In this document: positions 1-7,216 of the stretch, in pieces | Position numbering within the stretch: the first letter of the stretch is position 1 | Layout of the letters: each line of letters starts with the position of its first letter | From: Chitinophagaceae bacterium UBA2793 | Lineage (GTDB): Bacteria; Bacteroidota; Bacteroidia; Chitinophagales; Chitinophagaceae | Reading direction: 5' to 3' | Length of the DNA stretch: 18,712 bases | NCBI GenBank assembly: GCA_002352045.1 | Contig: DEHT01000099.1 | Span: 10,564-29,275 of the forward strand | Position numbers and translations under genes: made by a program | The notes under the pieces: model-generated | Seen by the model: the letters and a program-made list of their open reading frames with translations, nothing else | The model's database searches: none | What the model was told of the DNA's origin: nothing

Positions 1-992
1 TGTTGATTTACTAATGATTGAAAAGGGTCTTCTTTAGCCAGCAACGTTTTTTCTTTAAGCGCAATGGCCGTTTTGTTTTCTGCCGAATATTTTTCGAGTA
101 ATTTAAATAGAAAGAATATTGCTACCAATGCCAATAAACCCAGCCACCATTCTACCTTGGGTTCAATTTCTGCAATATTCAATTTATCTTTTTGGCGGCT
201 TAGCCAAAATAGCTGAGTTACAGCCAGGGCATTGTTTAAAAAATGAGCAATTACATTCACCCAAATGTTGCGGGTTTTGTAAAACATAAAACCCAATACA
301 AAACCCAATATGAGCCTGGTTAAAAAATTATAAATAGAAAAATGAATCAAACTGAAAATAATAGAAGTTATTAGTATAGCCATAAACGGGCTACGCCACC
401 ACTTTTCGAAAAGCGTTTGAAGGGCACCTCTAAAAAATATTTCTTCGAAAAGGGCGGGGAAAAAAGCCATTATAAAAATAGCAGCAATGTATTCGCCCCA
501 GCTTTTAAGGTTGCTTAAAACCAATACCTGGTCATTATAGGCGTCTTCCAAACTTTTTGCGGTGGCATTCAACTTTGGAAAATTTGCGATAACAGATTTA
601 CTCAAATCGGCAATGGGGCCAGCCATAATATTAGCCAAAAAAATAACTGCAAATCCAATGGCCACTTGCTTCACCCACACATATTTATTAAAGCCCAGCC
701 AAAAATAATTTTTTCCATTTACTACTTTGGAATAAAGAATGGCCGGCACAAACAACATTAAAAATGTACTTAACACCTGCATCATCCGCATCATATTCAC
801 ATTTTTAGCATCTTTCATTGCCAGGGTCAATGCTTCGGGTAGTTTATCAAAGGGGGTTCCGGCAGGCACCATCATGTACCCCATTACTGCCTGCATAATG
901 GCGGTAATAATAAATCCAGCAATAAAAAAAATAGTGAGCATACCCAAGGCGCCCCATGCGGTAAAGTCTTTGGGAGTTTTGTATGATTGCAT
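1..992 (-). CDS. CPBP family intramembrane metalloprotease (C-terminus outside window)
   Basis: This reading frame starts at the ATG whose complement is at 990-992 and stays open for 330 codons to the window edge, so the C-terminus is missing. The protein is strongly hydrophobic, with several membrane segments (for example near residues 15-37, 72-90, 108-125 and 166-182). The CPBP/CAAX-protease signature is visible: EEIFFR at 183-188 (the EExxxR motif), a second motif with His at 217 (SLIHFSIYNF) and a third, HFLNN, with His at 250. In this family the Glu and His residues form the metal-dependent active site inside the membrane. Substrates of bacterial members are mostly unknown; roles in prenyl-protein processing, bacteriocin immunity and anti-sigma-factor cleavage are known for relatives. 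It is divergent from the dus gene with about 48 bp between the starts. Family call is firm; substrate is unknown. Confidence 0.9.
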   Translation of the reverse strand, partial: MQSYKTPKDFTAWGALGMLTIFFIAGFIITAIMQAVMGYMMVPAGTPFDKLPEALTLAMKDAKNVNMMRMMQVLSTFLMLFVPAILYSKVVNGKNYFWLGFNKYVWVKQVAIGFAVIFLANIMAGPIADLSKSVIANFPKLNATAKSLEDAYNDQVLVLSNLKSWGEYIAAIFIMAFFPALFEEIFFRGALQTLFEKWWRSPFMAILITSIIFSLIHFSIYNFLTRLILGFVLGFMFYKTRNIWVNVIAHFLNNALAVTQLFWLSRQKDKLNIAEIEPKVEWWLGLLALVAIFFLFKLLEKYSAENKTAIALKEKTLLAKEDPFQSLVNQ

Positions 993-1011
993 AAGCTTAC
1001 AGTATTATTCG

Positions 1012-1019
1012 TAAATTTG
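1012..1019 (+). promoter_or_regulatory. -7 promoter element of the dus gene
   Basis: TAAATTTG is a full match to the Bacteroidota primary-sigma -7 consensus TAnnTTTG. It lies 21 nt before the chosen dus ATG, giving a predicted leader of roughly 15-20 nt. A TTG at 987-989 lies 22 nt upstream and could serve as the -33 element. This position argues against the upstream ATG at 987 as the dus start, because that codon would precede the promoter. Confidence 0.6.
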
Positions 1020-1040
1020 CCGCTGCAATATACAGTAGAT

Positions 1041-2078
1041 ATGCCCAACATTGGCAACATAAGCTTACCGGAATTCCCCCTTTTACTGGCTCCCATGGAA
1101 GATGTGAGCGACCCGCCGTTTCGTGCTGTTTGCAAAACCAATGGCGCCGATTTAATGTACAGCGAGTTTATTAGCAGCGAAGGCCTCATTAGAGACGCCA
1201 TGAAAAGCAAACGCAAACTCGACTTTGAAGAAGAGGAACGACCATTTGGCATTCAAATTTTTGGTGGCGACGAAGAAGCCATGGCCATGAGTGCACGTAT
1301 ATGCGAAACCGTTAACCCCGACCTTGTTGACATCAACTTTGGCTGCCCGGTAAAAAAAGTAGTAAGCAAAGGTGCAGGTGCAGGCGTATTGAAAGATATT
1401 GACCTAATGGTTCGGTTAACCGAAGCTGTGGTGAAAAGTACCCAACTTCCCGTAACCGTTAAAACCAGGTTAGGTTGGGACGAAAGCTCAAAAAATATTG
1501 AAGAAGTTGCCGAACGATTGCAAGATGTAGGAATAAAAGCATTAGCCATTCATGGTCGCACCCGCTGCCAATTGTACAAAGGTGAAGCCGACTGGACCTT
1601 AATTGGTAAAGTGAAAAATAATCCACGCATTAAAATTCCCATTTTTGGTAATGGTGATATTGACAGTGGACAAAAAGCTTATGAATATAAAAACCGATAT
1701 GGCATTGATGGCATCATGATTGGCAGAGCCGCCATTGGCTATCCCTGGATTTTTAGAGAAATAAAACATTATATACAAACTCAGCAGGTTCTTCCTTCGC
1801 CCACACTTGCCGAGCGCATTGAAGTATGCAAAACCCATTTAAAAAAATCGGTAGAATGGAAAGGGCCAAAAGTGGGCATATTTGAAATGCGGAGGCATTA
1901 TACCAATTACTTAAAAGGCTTGCCGGGTATTAAAGATTTTCGCATGAGGTTGGTAACCCTGCCCGATGAAGCTGCCATCAACGAAGTGCTCAATGAAATA
2001 ACCGAACATTATAAAGACTACGAATTTGAGCGCAGCCCCATTGAGATTATTGATTATCATCAAAAATGTCCGTTGTAG
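1041..2078 (+). CDS. dusB: tRNA-dihydrouridine synthase, DusB type
   Basis: The product (345 aa) is an FMN-dependent enzyme that reduces specific uridines in tRNA to dihydrouridine. The Dus landmarks occur in order: LAPMEDVSDPPFR near the N-terminus (FMN-binding loop), the FGGDEEAM segment, DINFGCPVKKVV with the conserved catalytic Cys, KTRLGWD, IHGRTRCQLYKGEADW, the phosphate-binding FGNGDI strand, and GIMIGRAAIGYPWIF. The C-terminal helical tRNA-binding domain follows (EMRRHYTNYLKGLPG). Length fits the usual 320-350 aa. I chose the ATG at 1041 rather than the in-frame ATG at 987 because the family aligns from about MPNIGNI and a -7 box lies between the two codons. DusB is the usual single Dus of this phylum; the exact uridine position modified is inferred only. 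Confidence 0.94.
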   Translation: MPNIGNISLPEFPLLLAPMEDVSDPPFRAVCKTNGADLMYSEFISSEGLIRDAMKSKRKLDFEEEERPFGIQIFGGDEEAMAMSARICETVNPDLVDINFGCPVKKVVSKGAGAGVLKDIDLMVRLTEAVVKSTQLPVTVKTRLGWDESSKNIEEVAERLQDVGIKALAIHGRTRCQLYKGEADWTLIGKVKNNPRIKIPIFGNGDIDSGQKAYEYKNRYGIDGIMIGRAAIGYPWIFREIKHYIQTQQVLPSPTLAERIEVCKTHLKKSVEWKGPKVGIFEMRRHYTNYLKGLPGIKDFRMRLVTLPDEAAINEVLNEITEHYKDYEFERSPIEIIDYHQKCPL

Positions 2079-2129
2079 CATAAATTTCTAAAGTAGTAAA
2101 TTCGATAAATCCAAAAATAATCGCTCTCG

Positions 2130-2238
2130 TTATTGATATTTTTTTGAAAGCAAGCAATAGTATTTCAATGATACTTCATTGGCGACGCTCCATTCAGCAT
2201 TATAATCCTGGGTAGCTAAGGCGGTATTTTTTATTATA
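2130..2238 (-). pseudogene. Possible small coding remnant downstream of the frameshifted gene
   Basis: On the minus strand an open stretch of about 35 codons reads ALATQDYNAEWSVANEVSLK and then YYCLLSKKYQ before a TAA at 2130-2132. It has protein-like composition but no start codon. It lies in a different frame just after the stop of the frameshifted gene at 2246. It could be the tail of a decayed gene or chance. The remaining bases of 2079-2245 show no tRNA or convincing terminator. No family was recognised. Confidence 0.25.
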
Positions 2239-2245
2239 ATAGAAT

Positions 2246-2757
2246 TTAATCCTTTGCAATATCATGCAAATTAATTTCAAAGTAATTTGATAGTCTGTTA
2301 ATTGTTGCATCAGCATTAATTTCAAAAACTGTATTAATGGGTGCAAAAAAACCTTCTTCATTTTGATGAATAAACAATGGTTTCACTCCTAAGCGCAGCC
2401 ATTCTACTTTTACAACATACTCACAAATCCGTTCATCGTAGGCATTTTTAAACAACCCTTTATCAATATCGTTTCCCATATTAACAAACTCCCTGTTATG
2501 TAATGTACCCTTATCCTGTAGTCTAAATTGTAAAATAGGATAGCTCTTCTTATAACTTTACCAATTGCCCAATACCCAACTGTACTTTCGTATAAACAAA
2601 CAATGTCTCCAACACTTAGCTTGCAAATATAAGTAACATCTTTTGGCGTTTGCCCTGCAGATACAAAGCCGTGCAATAGGCAGGCTTTTAAAACCCTCCT
2701 GTTTGATTTATCCGGAACAATAGTACCGGCATTTACAAAATAAATTTTCATTTCCAA
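2246..2757 (-). pseudogene. Frameshifted gene for a PUA/EVE-like domain protein
   Basis: Two overlapping minus-strand frames carry the halves of one protein of about 170 aa. The first half (start at 2757) contains HGFVSAGQTPKDV and then KLSVGDIVCLYESTVGYWAIGKV. The second continues from about 2554 in the -1 frame with YKKSYPILQFRLQ, then VVKVEWLRLG, and near the end GFFAPINTVFEI and TINRLSNYF. This order (GF-SAG, KL-VGD, GY-IG-V, V-V-W, FA--NTV, T---L---F) resembles a PUA/EVE-like module I recall in many bacterial proteins, often next to nuclease domains. Both halves have family-like features, so one lost or gained base is the simplest explanation. There is no canonical -1 slippery heptamer at the junction. 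It could be a true pseudogene or a sequencing error. It ends 6 nt after the membrane-protein gene upstream, so the two were probably co-transcribed. Confidence 0.7.
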
Positions 2758-2763
2758 ATATGG

Positions 2764-3276
2764 TTACTTACTTACAAGCTCCTTCAACCCCTTTACATAT
2801 TGAGCCGTTTGTGTTTTTGCATTAATTTCTACAAACAAACACAGTGTAGCTTCAATGGCCAATGCCAAGCCCAGTCCTGCCCATAAAAGTTGAGTGGCAT
2901 CTTTTTTAAAATATAAAAAGAGGGCGATACCAGTTACTAACAACAATACTTCAATCGCAATAAAAGTATTCATGCTTTTCAATGCCTTTTCCCTGGCCGG
3001 TAATTCCTTATCCTTTAATTCTGAGGGGTTCATGTCATACGCATACACGGCTGCTTTGCGATGCCCATCCATTTTTGTATAAACATTGTATCCTTGAAAC
3101 AACTGAAACAAACCGATCAACAAAAATGGAATAGCAGCACCTTTATGCCAGTTTGTTTTCATCACAAAAAAGAAAACAATGGCAGCAAGAACTCCTATTG
3201 CACCAATGATGATAAACAGAAGGCCGAGATTTTTCTCTGCCATAAAATATTTTTCGATGCCGGATTTTGTAAACAT
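2764..3276 (-). CDS. Small hypothetical membrane protein (four predicted helices)
   Basis: This 170-aa product is not a family I recognise. Four hydrophobic segments are visible near residues 17-39, 48-63, 104-123 and 129-150. A polar stretch lies between the second and third, including DGHRKAAVYAYDMNPSELKD and a Lys/Glu-rich part. The C-terminus is polar (NAKTQTAQYVKGLKELVSK). A later ATG at 3243 (MAEKNLGLLF) sits directly before the first membrane segment and could be the true start; the first 11 residues add little. No TAnnTTTG box was found upstream. The frameshifted PUA/EVE-like gene follows after 6 nt. Location in the inner membrane is inferred from hydrophobicity alone. Confidence 0.7.
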   Translation of the reverse strand: MFTKSGIEKYFMAEKNLGLLFIIIGAIGVLAAIVFFFVMKTNWHKGAAIPFLLIGLFQLFQGYNVYTKMDGHRKAAVYAYDMNPSELKDKELPAREKALKSMNTFIAIEVLLLVTGIALFLYFKKDATQLLWAGLGLALAIEATLCLFVEINAKTQTAQYVKGLKELVSK

Positions 3277-3303
3277 AAACGAAGTTTAAAAAGGTTAAAA
3301 GGA

Positions 3304-3351
3304 ATTTCGGATTTCGGATTTTCGATTTAATTGACCTTACAAATCCGAAAT
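3304..3351 (-). terminator. AT-rich hairpin downstream of the glutathione peroxidase gene
   Basis: The arm AAATCCGAAAT at 3341-3351 is complementary to ATTTCGGATTT, which occurs twice in overlapping register (3304-3314 and 3311-3321). Read on the minus strand the hairpin begins 7 nt after the peroxidase stop codon and is followed by T-rich sequence (CCTTTTAACCTTTTT), which fits a weak intrinsic terminator. Confidence 0.5.
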
Positions 3352-3357
3352 CAATTT

Positions 3358-3942
3358 CTATTCTTCCACCGCCTCCGTTAACTCTTTGCTCATTGGTTCA
3401 ATTGCTGCTTCAAAAAAATGGGTAAGATTTCCTGCTTCATCTACTAAGTATTTACAAAAATTCCAGGTGGGTGCTGTATAGTTCCAACCATTTTTTTCTT
3501 CATTGGTGAGCCATTGATACACCTCGTGTTGATTGACTGATTTAATTACTGTTGATTTTATTGACAGCGGAAATGTAACTCCAAAATTAATTTTGCAAAA
3601 CTGCTCAATTGCCTCATCGCTGCCTTTTTCCTGCTCGCCAAAATCGTTGGCCGGAAATCCAATGAGTACAAGCTTATCGCAATATTTATTTTGCAATGCC
3701 TGCAATCCTTCGTACTGTGGCGTATAGCCGCAATCGGATGCTGTATTTACCAATAATACTTTTTTCCCTTTTAGATTTGCAAAATCTAATTCCTTCCCAT
3801 TGTTGAGGGTGGCTTTTAAACTGTAAAAAGATGTTGTTGCCAATTGATTTGATTTTAAAATTTTTCGTTGCTTACCCATCCATACACTTAGTTTACTTAA
3901 AACCGGGTAAAGCAGTTGTAACATTTTTTGTCTTGTTGTCAT
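3358..3942 (-). CDS. Glutathione peroxidase-like thiol peroxidase
   Basis: The 194-aa product matches the GPx family, which reduces H2O2 and organic peroxides. The active-site segment NTASDCGYTPQYEGL gives the peroxidatic Cys71; FGEQE supplies the conserved Gln104 and WNF supplies Trp160-Asn161, completing the catalytic set. Cys116 in EQFCKINFGVTFP lies where thioredoxin-dependent GPx enzymes carry the resolving Cys, so thioredoxin rather than glutathione is the likely reductant (inference). The usual FPCNQFG motif is FPANDFG here, lacking its Cys. The family core starts near residue 38 (SFYSLKATL), so there is an extra N-terminal stretch of about 36 residues, partly hydrophobic (LLYPVLSKLSVW), which might be a membrane-associating segment or a mis-chosen start. 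It lies 33 nt after the aldehyde dehydrogenase gene, probably in one operon. Confidence 0.9.
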   Translation of the reverse strand: MTTRQKMLQLLYPVLSKLSVWMGKQRKILKSNQLATTSFYSLKATLNNGKELDFANLKGKKVLLVNTASDCGYTPQYEGLQALQNKYCDKLVLIGFPANDFGEQEKGSDEAIEQFCKINFGVTFPLSIKSTVIKSVNQHEVYQWLTNEEKNGWNYTAPTWNFCKYLVDEAGNLTHFFEAAIEPMSKELTEAVEE

Positions 3943-3975
3943 TGATAAACATTGAGCAATAAAAATTTCTTTTTA

Positions 3976-5349
3976 TTACCTGATAATCCATTTGAATAAT
4001 TTCAATTTTCCTTTAAACGGTGGATATTTTATTGCCGGGTCGAACCAGGTAGGTGTTTTAAGCACCGCTTTTGTATGACTAAAGGTATCAAAACTATATT
4101 TGCCATGGTATCTGCCAATACCGCTATTGCCTCTTCCGCCAAAAGGCAGATTATGATTGGTTAAATGCCAGCTTGCATTGTTAATACAGCCACCACCAAA
4201 TGCTACTTTATCAATCCATTCCTTTTCCTTTTCTGTACTGGATGTAAAAACATAAAAGGCCAATGGATTTTTGTGTGTTGCAATTATATTTAAAGCTTCC
4301 TGCTTTGTATCAAAAGAAATGATTGGCAACAGAGGTCCAAAAATTTCTTCCTGCATCATTAAGCTTGTTGCGTCCACATTAGTTATAATTGTTGGCTCAA
4401 TGTACAGTTTAGTTTTATCATGTTTTCCTCCATAGACTATATGCGCATCACTTAACAAATTCGCTAATCTGTCAAATTGTTTTTCATTTATAATCTTGCC
4501 AAAATAATCGCTTGCCAGAGCATCTTTACCAAAAAATTGTTGTAAAGCATCTTTTAATTCAAATATCAATTTTTCTTTTACAGAGCTATGTACTAAAACA
4601 TAATCGGGTGCCACACACATTTGCCCGGCATTGGAAAACTTGGTCATAGCAATTCGTTTAGCAGCTACTTTTAAGTTTGCATCAGCTTCTACCACACAAG
4701 GGCTTTTACCCCCTAGCTCTAAAGTAACCGGCACCAGATTTTCGGCAGCCATTTTATAAATAGATTTACCTACACCGGTACTCCCGGTAAAAAAAACATG
4801 GTCAAAAGTAAAGTTGTTCATCATTTGTGGCACCACGGCCGCACCATCGCCTTCGGTAAATAGAATATAGTTGCTATCAAAAGTTTGAGTAATTATTTTT
4901 TTTATAACGGCAGCCGTTGCGGGAGCAAATTCCGATGGTTTTACCACTACACAATTTCCTGCTGCCATTGCACCAATTACCGGGTTCATCAACAATTGAA
5001 AAGGATAATTCCATGGTGCAATAATTAACACTACACCCAATGGTTCTTTATAAACATAGCTTGAAGATGGTAGGTTAAGCAAGTTTGTAGGTTTTCGCTG
5101 AGTAGCCATCCATTCTTTTAAATGTTTTATTTGCATATTTAATTCTGCCAATACCAATCCATTTTCGGTAACCCAACATTCTTCTGCACTTTTCTTAAGG
5201 TCGGCATAAAGAGCCGAATAGATTTCGGTTTCATATTTTTCAATGGCCGCTTTTAATTTTTTTAACTGGCCCATCCTAAATGTATAAGATTTGGTAGCCC
5301 CGGTTTCAAAAAATTGTCTGCACTGGTTTAGTTGGTCTATAATGGCCAT
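3976..5349 (-). CDS. Aldehyde dehydrogenase family protein (class 3/fatty aldehyde type)
   Basis: The 457-aa protein is an NAD(P)-dependent aldehyde dehydrogenase that oxidises aldehydes to carboxylic acids. Visible motifs: APWNYPFQLL with Asn114, the cofactor-binding VVVKPSE with Lys137, FTGSTGVGK (188-195), the general base Glu211 in LELGGKSP, and the catalytic Cys245 in NAGQMCVAPDY. EEIFGPLLPI follows. Its length and the N-terminus without the long extension of class 1/2 enzymes fit the class 3-like, fatty or coniferyl aldehyde group. Substrate cannot be read from the sequence. It is divergent from tadA across 97 bp; I found no TAnnTTTG box on its strand there. Its neighbour, the GPx-like gene, suggests a shared role in clearing lipid peroxidation products, but this is inference. 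Confidence 0.93.
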   Translation of the reverse strand: MAIIDQLNQCRQFFETGATKSYTFRMGQLKKLKAAIEKYETEIYSALYADLKKSAEECWVTENGLVLAELNMQIKHLKEWMATQRKPTNLLNLPSSSYVYKEPLGVVLIIAPWNYPFQLLMNPVIGAMAAGNCVVVKPSEFAPATAAVIKKIITQTFDSNYILFTEGDGAAVVPQMMNNFTFDHVFFTGSTGVGKSIYKMAAENLVPVTLELGGKSPCVVEADANLKVAAKRIAMTKFSNAGQMCVAPDYVLVHSSVKEKLIFELKDALQQFFGKDALASDYFGKIINEKQFDRLANLLSDAHIVYGGKHDKTKLYIEPTIITNVDATSLMMQEEIFGPLLPIISFDTKQEALNIIATHKNPLAFYVFTSSTEKEKEWIDKVAFGGGCINNASWHLTNHNLPFGGRGNSGIGRYHGKYSFDTFSHTKAVLKTPTWFDPAIKYPPFKGKLKLFKWIIR

Positions 5350-5446
5350 GTATTAAATTTGTTTAAAGTTAATGATAGAAATTTTGTTGAATCAAAGAAG
5401 TTGAAACAGTTCTTTAAAATTTCCATTTCCGCTATTAACAAAAATT

Positions 5447-5884
5447 ATGACAGACGAACATTATATGCAATTGGCTTTACAGGAAGCACAAAAAGCATTT
5501 GAAAAAGATGAAGTACCTATTGGCGCAATACTGGTAATGCAGGATAAAATTATAGCCCGTGCGCACAACCAGGTAGAGCTACTCAACGATAGTACCGCAC
5601 ATGCCGAAATACTGGCGTTAACCACTGCTTTTAATTTTTTGGGAAGCAAATACCTGCCCGAGGCTTGTCTTTACGTTACCGTAGAGCCATGCCTCATGTG
5701 CAGCGGCGCTTTGTACTGGAGCAAAATAGGCCGAATTGTTTTTGGTGCAGCAGACGATAAAAACAGCTACCGCAGATGCACCGGAAAAAACAATCCATTT
5801 CATCCAAAAACAATTATTGCCGGAGCTGTACTTGCAAACGAATGTGCTGCATTAATGAAAGCATTTTTTCAAGCTAAAAGATAA
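5447..5884 (+). CDS. tadA: tRNA-specific adenosine deaminase TadA
   Basis: The 145-aa protein is a zinc-dependent deaminase expected to convert A34 of the tRNA-Arg(ACG) anticodon to inosine. The deaminase signature is complete: HAE at 52-54 (zinc ligand His52, proton-shuttle Glu54) and PCLMC at 81-85 (zinc ligands Cys82 and Cys85). DEVPIGAILV and SRPxxC-like C-terminal residues (SYRRCTGKNNPFHPK) fit the bacterial TadA group rather than cytidine or guanine deaminases. Length is near the family norm of 150-170 aa. A possible -7 box (TAAATTTG at 5354-5361) lies about 85 nt upstream; nothing closer matches. Product call is firm. Confidence 0.93.
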   Translation: MTDEHYMQLALQEAQKAFEKDEVPIGAILVMQDKIIARAHNQVELLNDSTAHAEILALTTAFNFLGSKYLPEACLYVTVEPCLMCSGALYWSKIGRIVFGAADDKNSYRRCTGKNNPFHPKTIIAGAVLANECAALMKAFFQAKR

Positions 5885-5915
5885 TGTTCCGATATTGGGA
5901 AGATTATATTAAAGC

Positions 5916-5930
5916 AATGGCATTGCCATT
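5916..5930. promoter_or_regulatory. Palindrome in the SOD promoter region
   Basis: AATGGCA-T-TGCCATT is a perfect 7+1+7 palindrome. It ends 9 nt before the -7 element of the SOD gene, so it covers the region where the -33 contact would lie. This is the position of a repressor or activator site. It does not resemble Fur or PerR boxes. Confidence 0.5.
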
Positions 5931-5939
5931 ATTAAGCTT

Positions 5940-5947
5940 TAAATTTG
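5940..5947 (+). promoter_or_regulatory. -7 promoter element of the SOD gene
   Basis: TAAATTTG matches TAnnTTTG exactly and lies 42 nt before the SOD start codon. No TTG sits at the usual distance upstream; the only candidate (5923-5925) is inside the palindrome and about 14 nt away, which is short and may indicate dependence on an activator. Confidence 0.6.
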
Positions 5948-5989
5948 TAACCATTGAAATAGATTTTTTAACCGATAAATTTTAAGACT

Positions 5990-6595
5990 ATGGCATTTTC
6001 ATTAGCGCCGCTTCCATACGCCGCCGACGCATTAGAACCACATATTGATACACTCACCATGCAAATTCATCATGGCAAGCATCACCAGGCTTATGTAGAC
6101 AATTTAAATAAAGCCATTGCCGGCTCCGACAATGAAAACAAATCATTAGAAGAACTTGTAAAAAATGCCGGAAGCATTAGCCCGGCTGTTCGCAATAATG
6201 GTGGTGGCCATTGGAACCATACTTTCTTTTGGGAAAGCTTAGCACCCAATGCCGGTGCTGCACCTACAGGTACATTAGCCGAAGCTATCAATGGAGCATT
6301 TGGTTCTTTTGATGCATTAAAAGAAAAATTTAATGCCGCTGGTACTACCCGCTTTGGAAGTGGTTGGGCATGGTTGATTGTAAAAGATGGTAAGTTAGAA
6401 ATAAGCTCTACTCCTAACCAGGATAATCCCTTGATGGATGTTGCCGAAGTAAAAGGCACGCCAATTTTAGGAGCCGATGTATGGGAACATGCTTACTATT
6501 TAAAATACCAAAACAAACGTGCCGATTACCTGGCAGCGTTTTGGAATGTAGTAAACTGGAAGAAAGTAGAAGAACGTTATAATGCAGCTAAATAA
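5990..6595 (+). CDS. sodA: Superoxide dismutase, Fe/Mn family, Mn-like
   Basis: The 201-aa enzyme converts superoxide to O2 and H2O2. The four metal ligands are present: His27 (QIHHGKHH), His77 (GGHWNHTFFW), Asp163 and His167 (DVWEHAYY). The residues that distinguish metal types point to Mn or cambialistic use: Gly rather than Gln in the GGGH stretch (71-74), and Gln144 in PNQDNPL, the position of Gln146 in E. coli MnSOD. There is no signal peptide, so it should act in the cytoplasm. Length is typical. It has its own promoter and a strong terminator, so it is probably a single-gene unit. Its regulation may use the palindrome at 5916-5930. The gene symbol is inferred from metal type. Confidence 0.95.
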   Translation: MAFSLAPLPYAADALEPHIDTLTMQIHHGKHHQAYVDNLNKAIAGSDNENKSLEELVKNAGSISPAVRNNGGGHWNHTFFWESLAPNAGAAPTGTLAEAINGAFGSFDALKEKFNAAGTTRFGSGWAWLIVKDGKLEISSTPNQDNPLMDVAEVKGTPILGADVWEHAYYLKYQNKRADYLAAFWNVVNWKKVEERYNAAK

Positions 6596-6620
6596 TTTAA
6601 TATTGTATTGAATTCCAATA

Positions 6621-6650
6621 AAAAAAGCGGCTCCAAAAAGCCGCTTTTTT
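6621..6650. terminator. Bidirectional terminator between SOD and greA
   Basis: GCGGCT (6627-6632) pairs with AGCCGC (6639-6644) around a six-base loop, flanked by six A residues upstream and six T residues downstream that extend the stem. Read from either strand it is a GC stem followed by a T-run, so it can end transcription of both convergent genes. Confidence 0.92.
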
Positions 6651-6670
6651 TATTAATTGCACTTTGAAAA

Positions 6671-7144
6671 TTACACAGCAATTTTTTCAACCTTAAATTT
6701 CAAAATACCGGCAGGTACTTTTACCTCTGCTACATCGCCTACTGTTTTTCCCAGCAAGCCTGCACCTATCGGCGACATTACCGAAATTTTACCGGCTTTT
6801 AAATCAGCTTCGCTTTCTGAAACTATTTGATAAGTAACGGTTTTTTTAGTTCCTACATTGGTAAGAGTAACTTTCGTTAAAATACTTACACGACTGGTAT
6901 CAATGCTGTTTTCATCTAATATTCTTGAGTTGGCCAATGCACTTTCCAACGTATTGATGCGGGCTTCCAATAACCCCTGAGCTTCCTTTGCAGCATCGTA
7001 TTCTGCATTCTCTTTTAGATCGCCCTTTTCTCTTGCTTCGGCAATAGCCGCACTGGCTGCCGGCCTGTCCACGGTTTTTAACACATGTAGATCGGCTTGC
7101 ATTTTTTCAAATGTTTCTTGCGTTACATAATTTGTTGCTACCAT
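6671..7144 (-). CDS. greA: Transcription elongation factor GreA
   Basis: The 157-aa product rescues backtracked RNA polymerase by stimulating its intrinsic transcript cleavage. The N-terminal coiled coil (about residues 8-75) carries the tip motif GDLKENAEYD with the acidic residues Asp42 and Glu45 that reach the polymerase active site. The C-terminal FKBP-like domain contains the SPIGAGLLGKTVGD motif. The ATG at 7144 gives the canonical N-terminus (VTQETFEKMQADL) and normal length. A longer in-frame start at 7219 would add 25 residues encoded by the leader and hairpin, and is rejected. Upstream lie a perfect -7 box and a terminator-like hairpin (see separate entries), suggesting control within the leader. 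Confidence 0.95.
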   Translation of the reverse strand: MVATNYVTQETFEKMQADLHVLKTVDRPAASAAIAEAREKGDLKENAEYDAAKEAQGLLEARINTLESALANSRILDENSIDTSRVSILTKVTLTNVGTKKTVTYQIVSESEADLKAGKISVMSPIGAGLLGKTVGDVAEVKVPAGILKFKVEKIAV

Positions 7145-7167
7145 AATCTTTCTTTTAATGTATATAG

Positions 7168-7205
7168 AAAAAAAATACAACGCCCTAGATTGCCTAAGGC
7201 GTTGC
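7168..7205 (-). terminator. Terminator-like hairpin in the greA leader
   Basis: On the minus strand CAACGCC and GGCGTTG (7198-7204 and 7178-7184) pair, with a further 3-bp stem inside after one mismatch and a small loop of about 5 nt. The structure is followed by TA and a run of T (7168-7175). It sits 43 nt after the stop of the hydroxyacid dehydrogenase gene, so it may simply end that transcript. It also lies downstream of the predicted greA start site, so it could attenuate greA. Confidence 0.75.
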
Positions 7206-7216
7206 ATATATTTATA

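Noticed and set aside
987..1040. Earlier dus start at 987
   Set aside because: It precedes the -7 box at 1012-1019 and overlaps the start of the divergent protease gene; family similarity begins at 1041.
2079..2245. tRNA or insertion-sequence end in the gap after dusB
   Set aside because: No cloverleaf could be folded by eye and no terminal inverted repeats or target duplications were seen.
2545..2565. Programmed -1 ribosomal frameshift in the PUA/EVE-like gene
   Set aside because: The zero-frame codons at the crossing (GGT AAA GTT ATA) contain no X XXY YYZ slippery heptamer, and no strong downstream structure was seen.
6091..6459. Antisense open frame inside the SOD gene
   Set aside because: It is a shadow of the SOD codons on the opposite strand, with no family resemblance.
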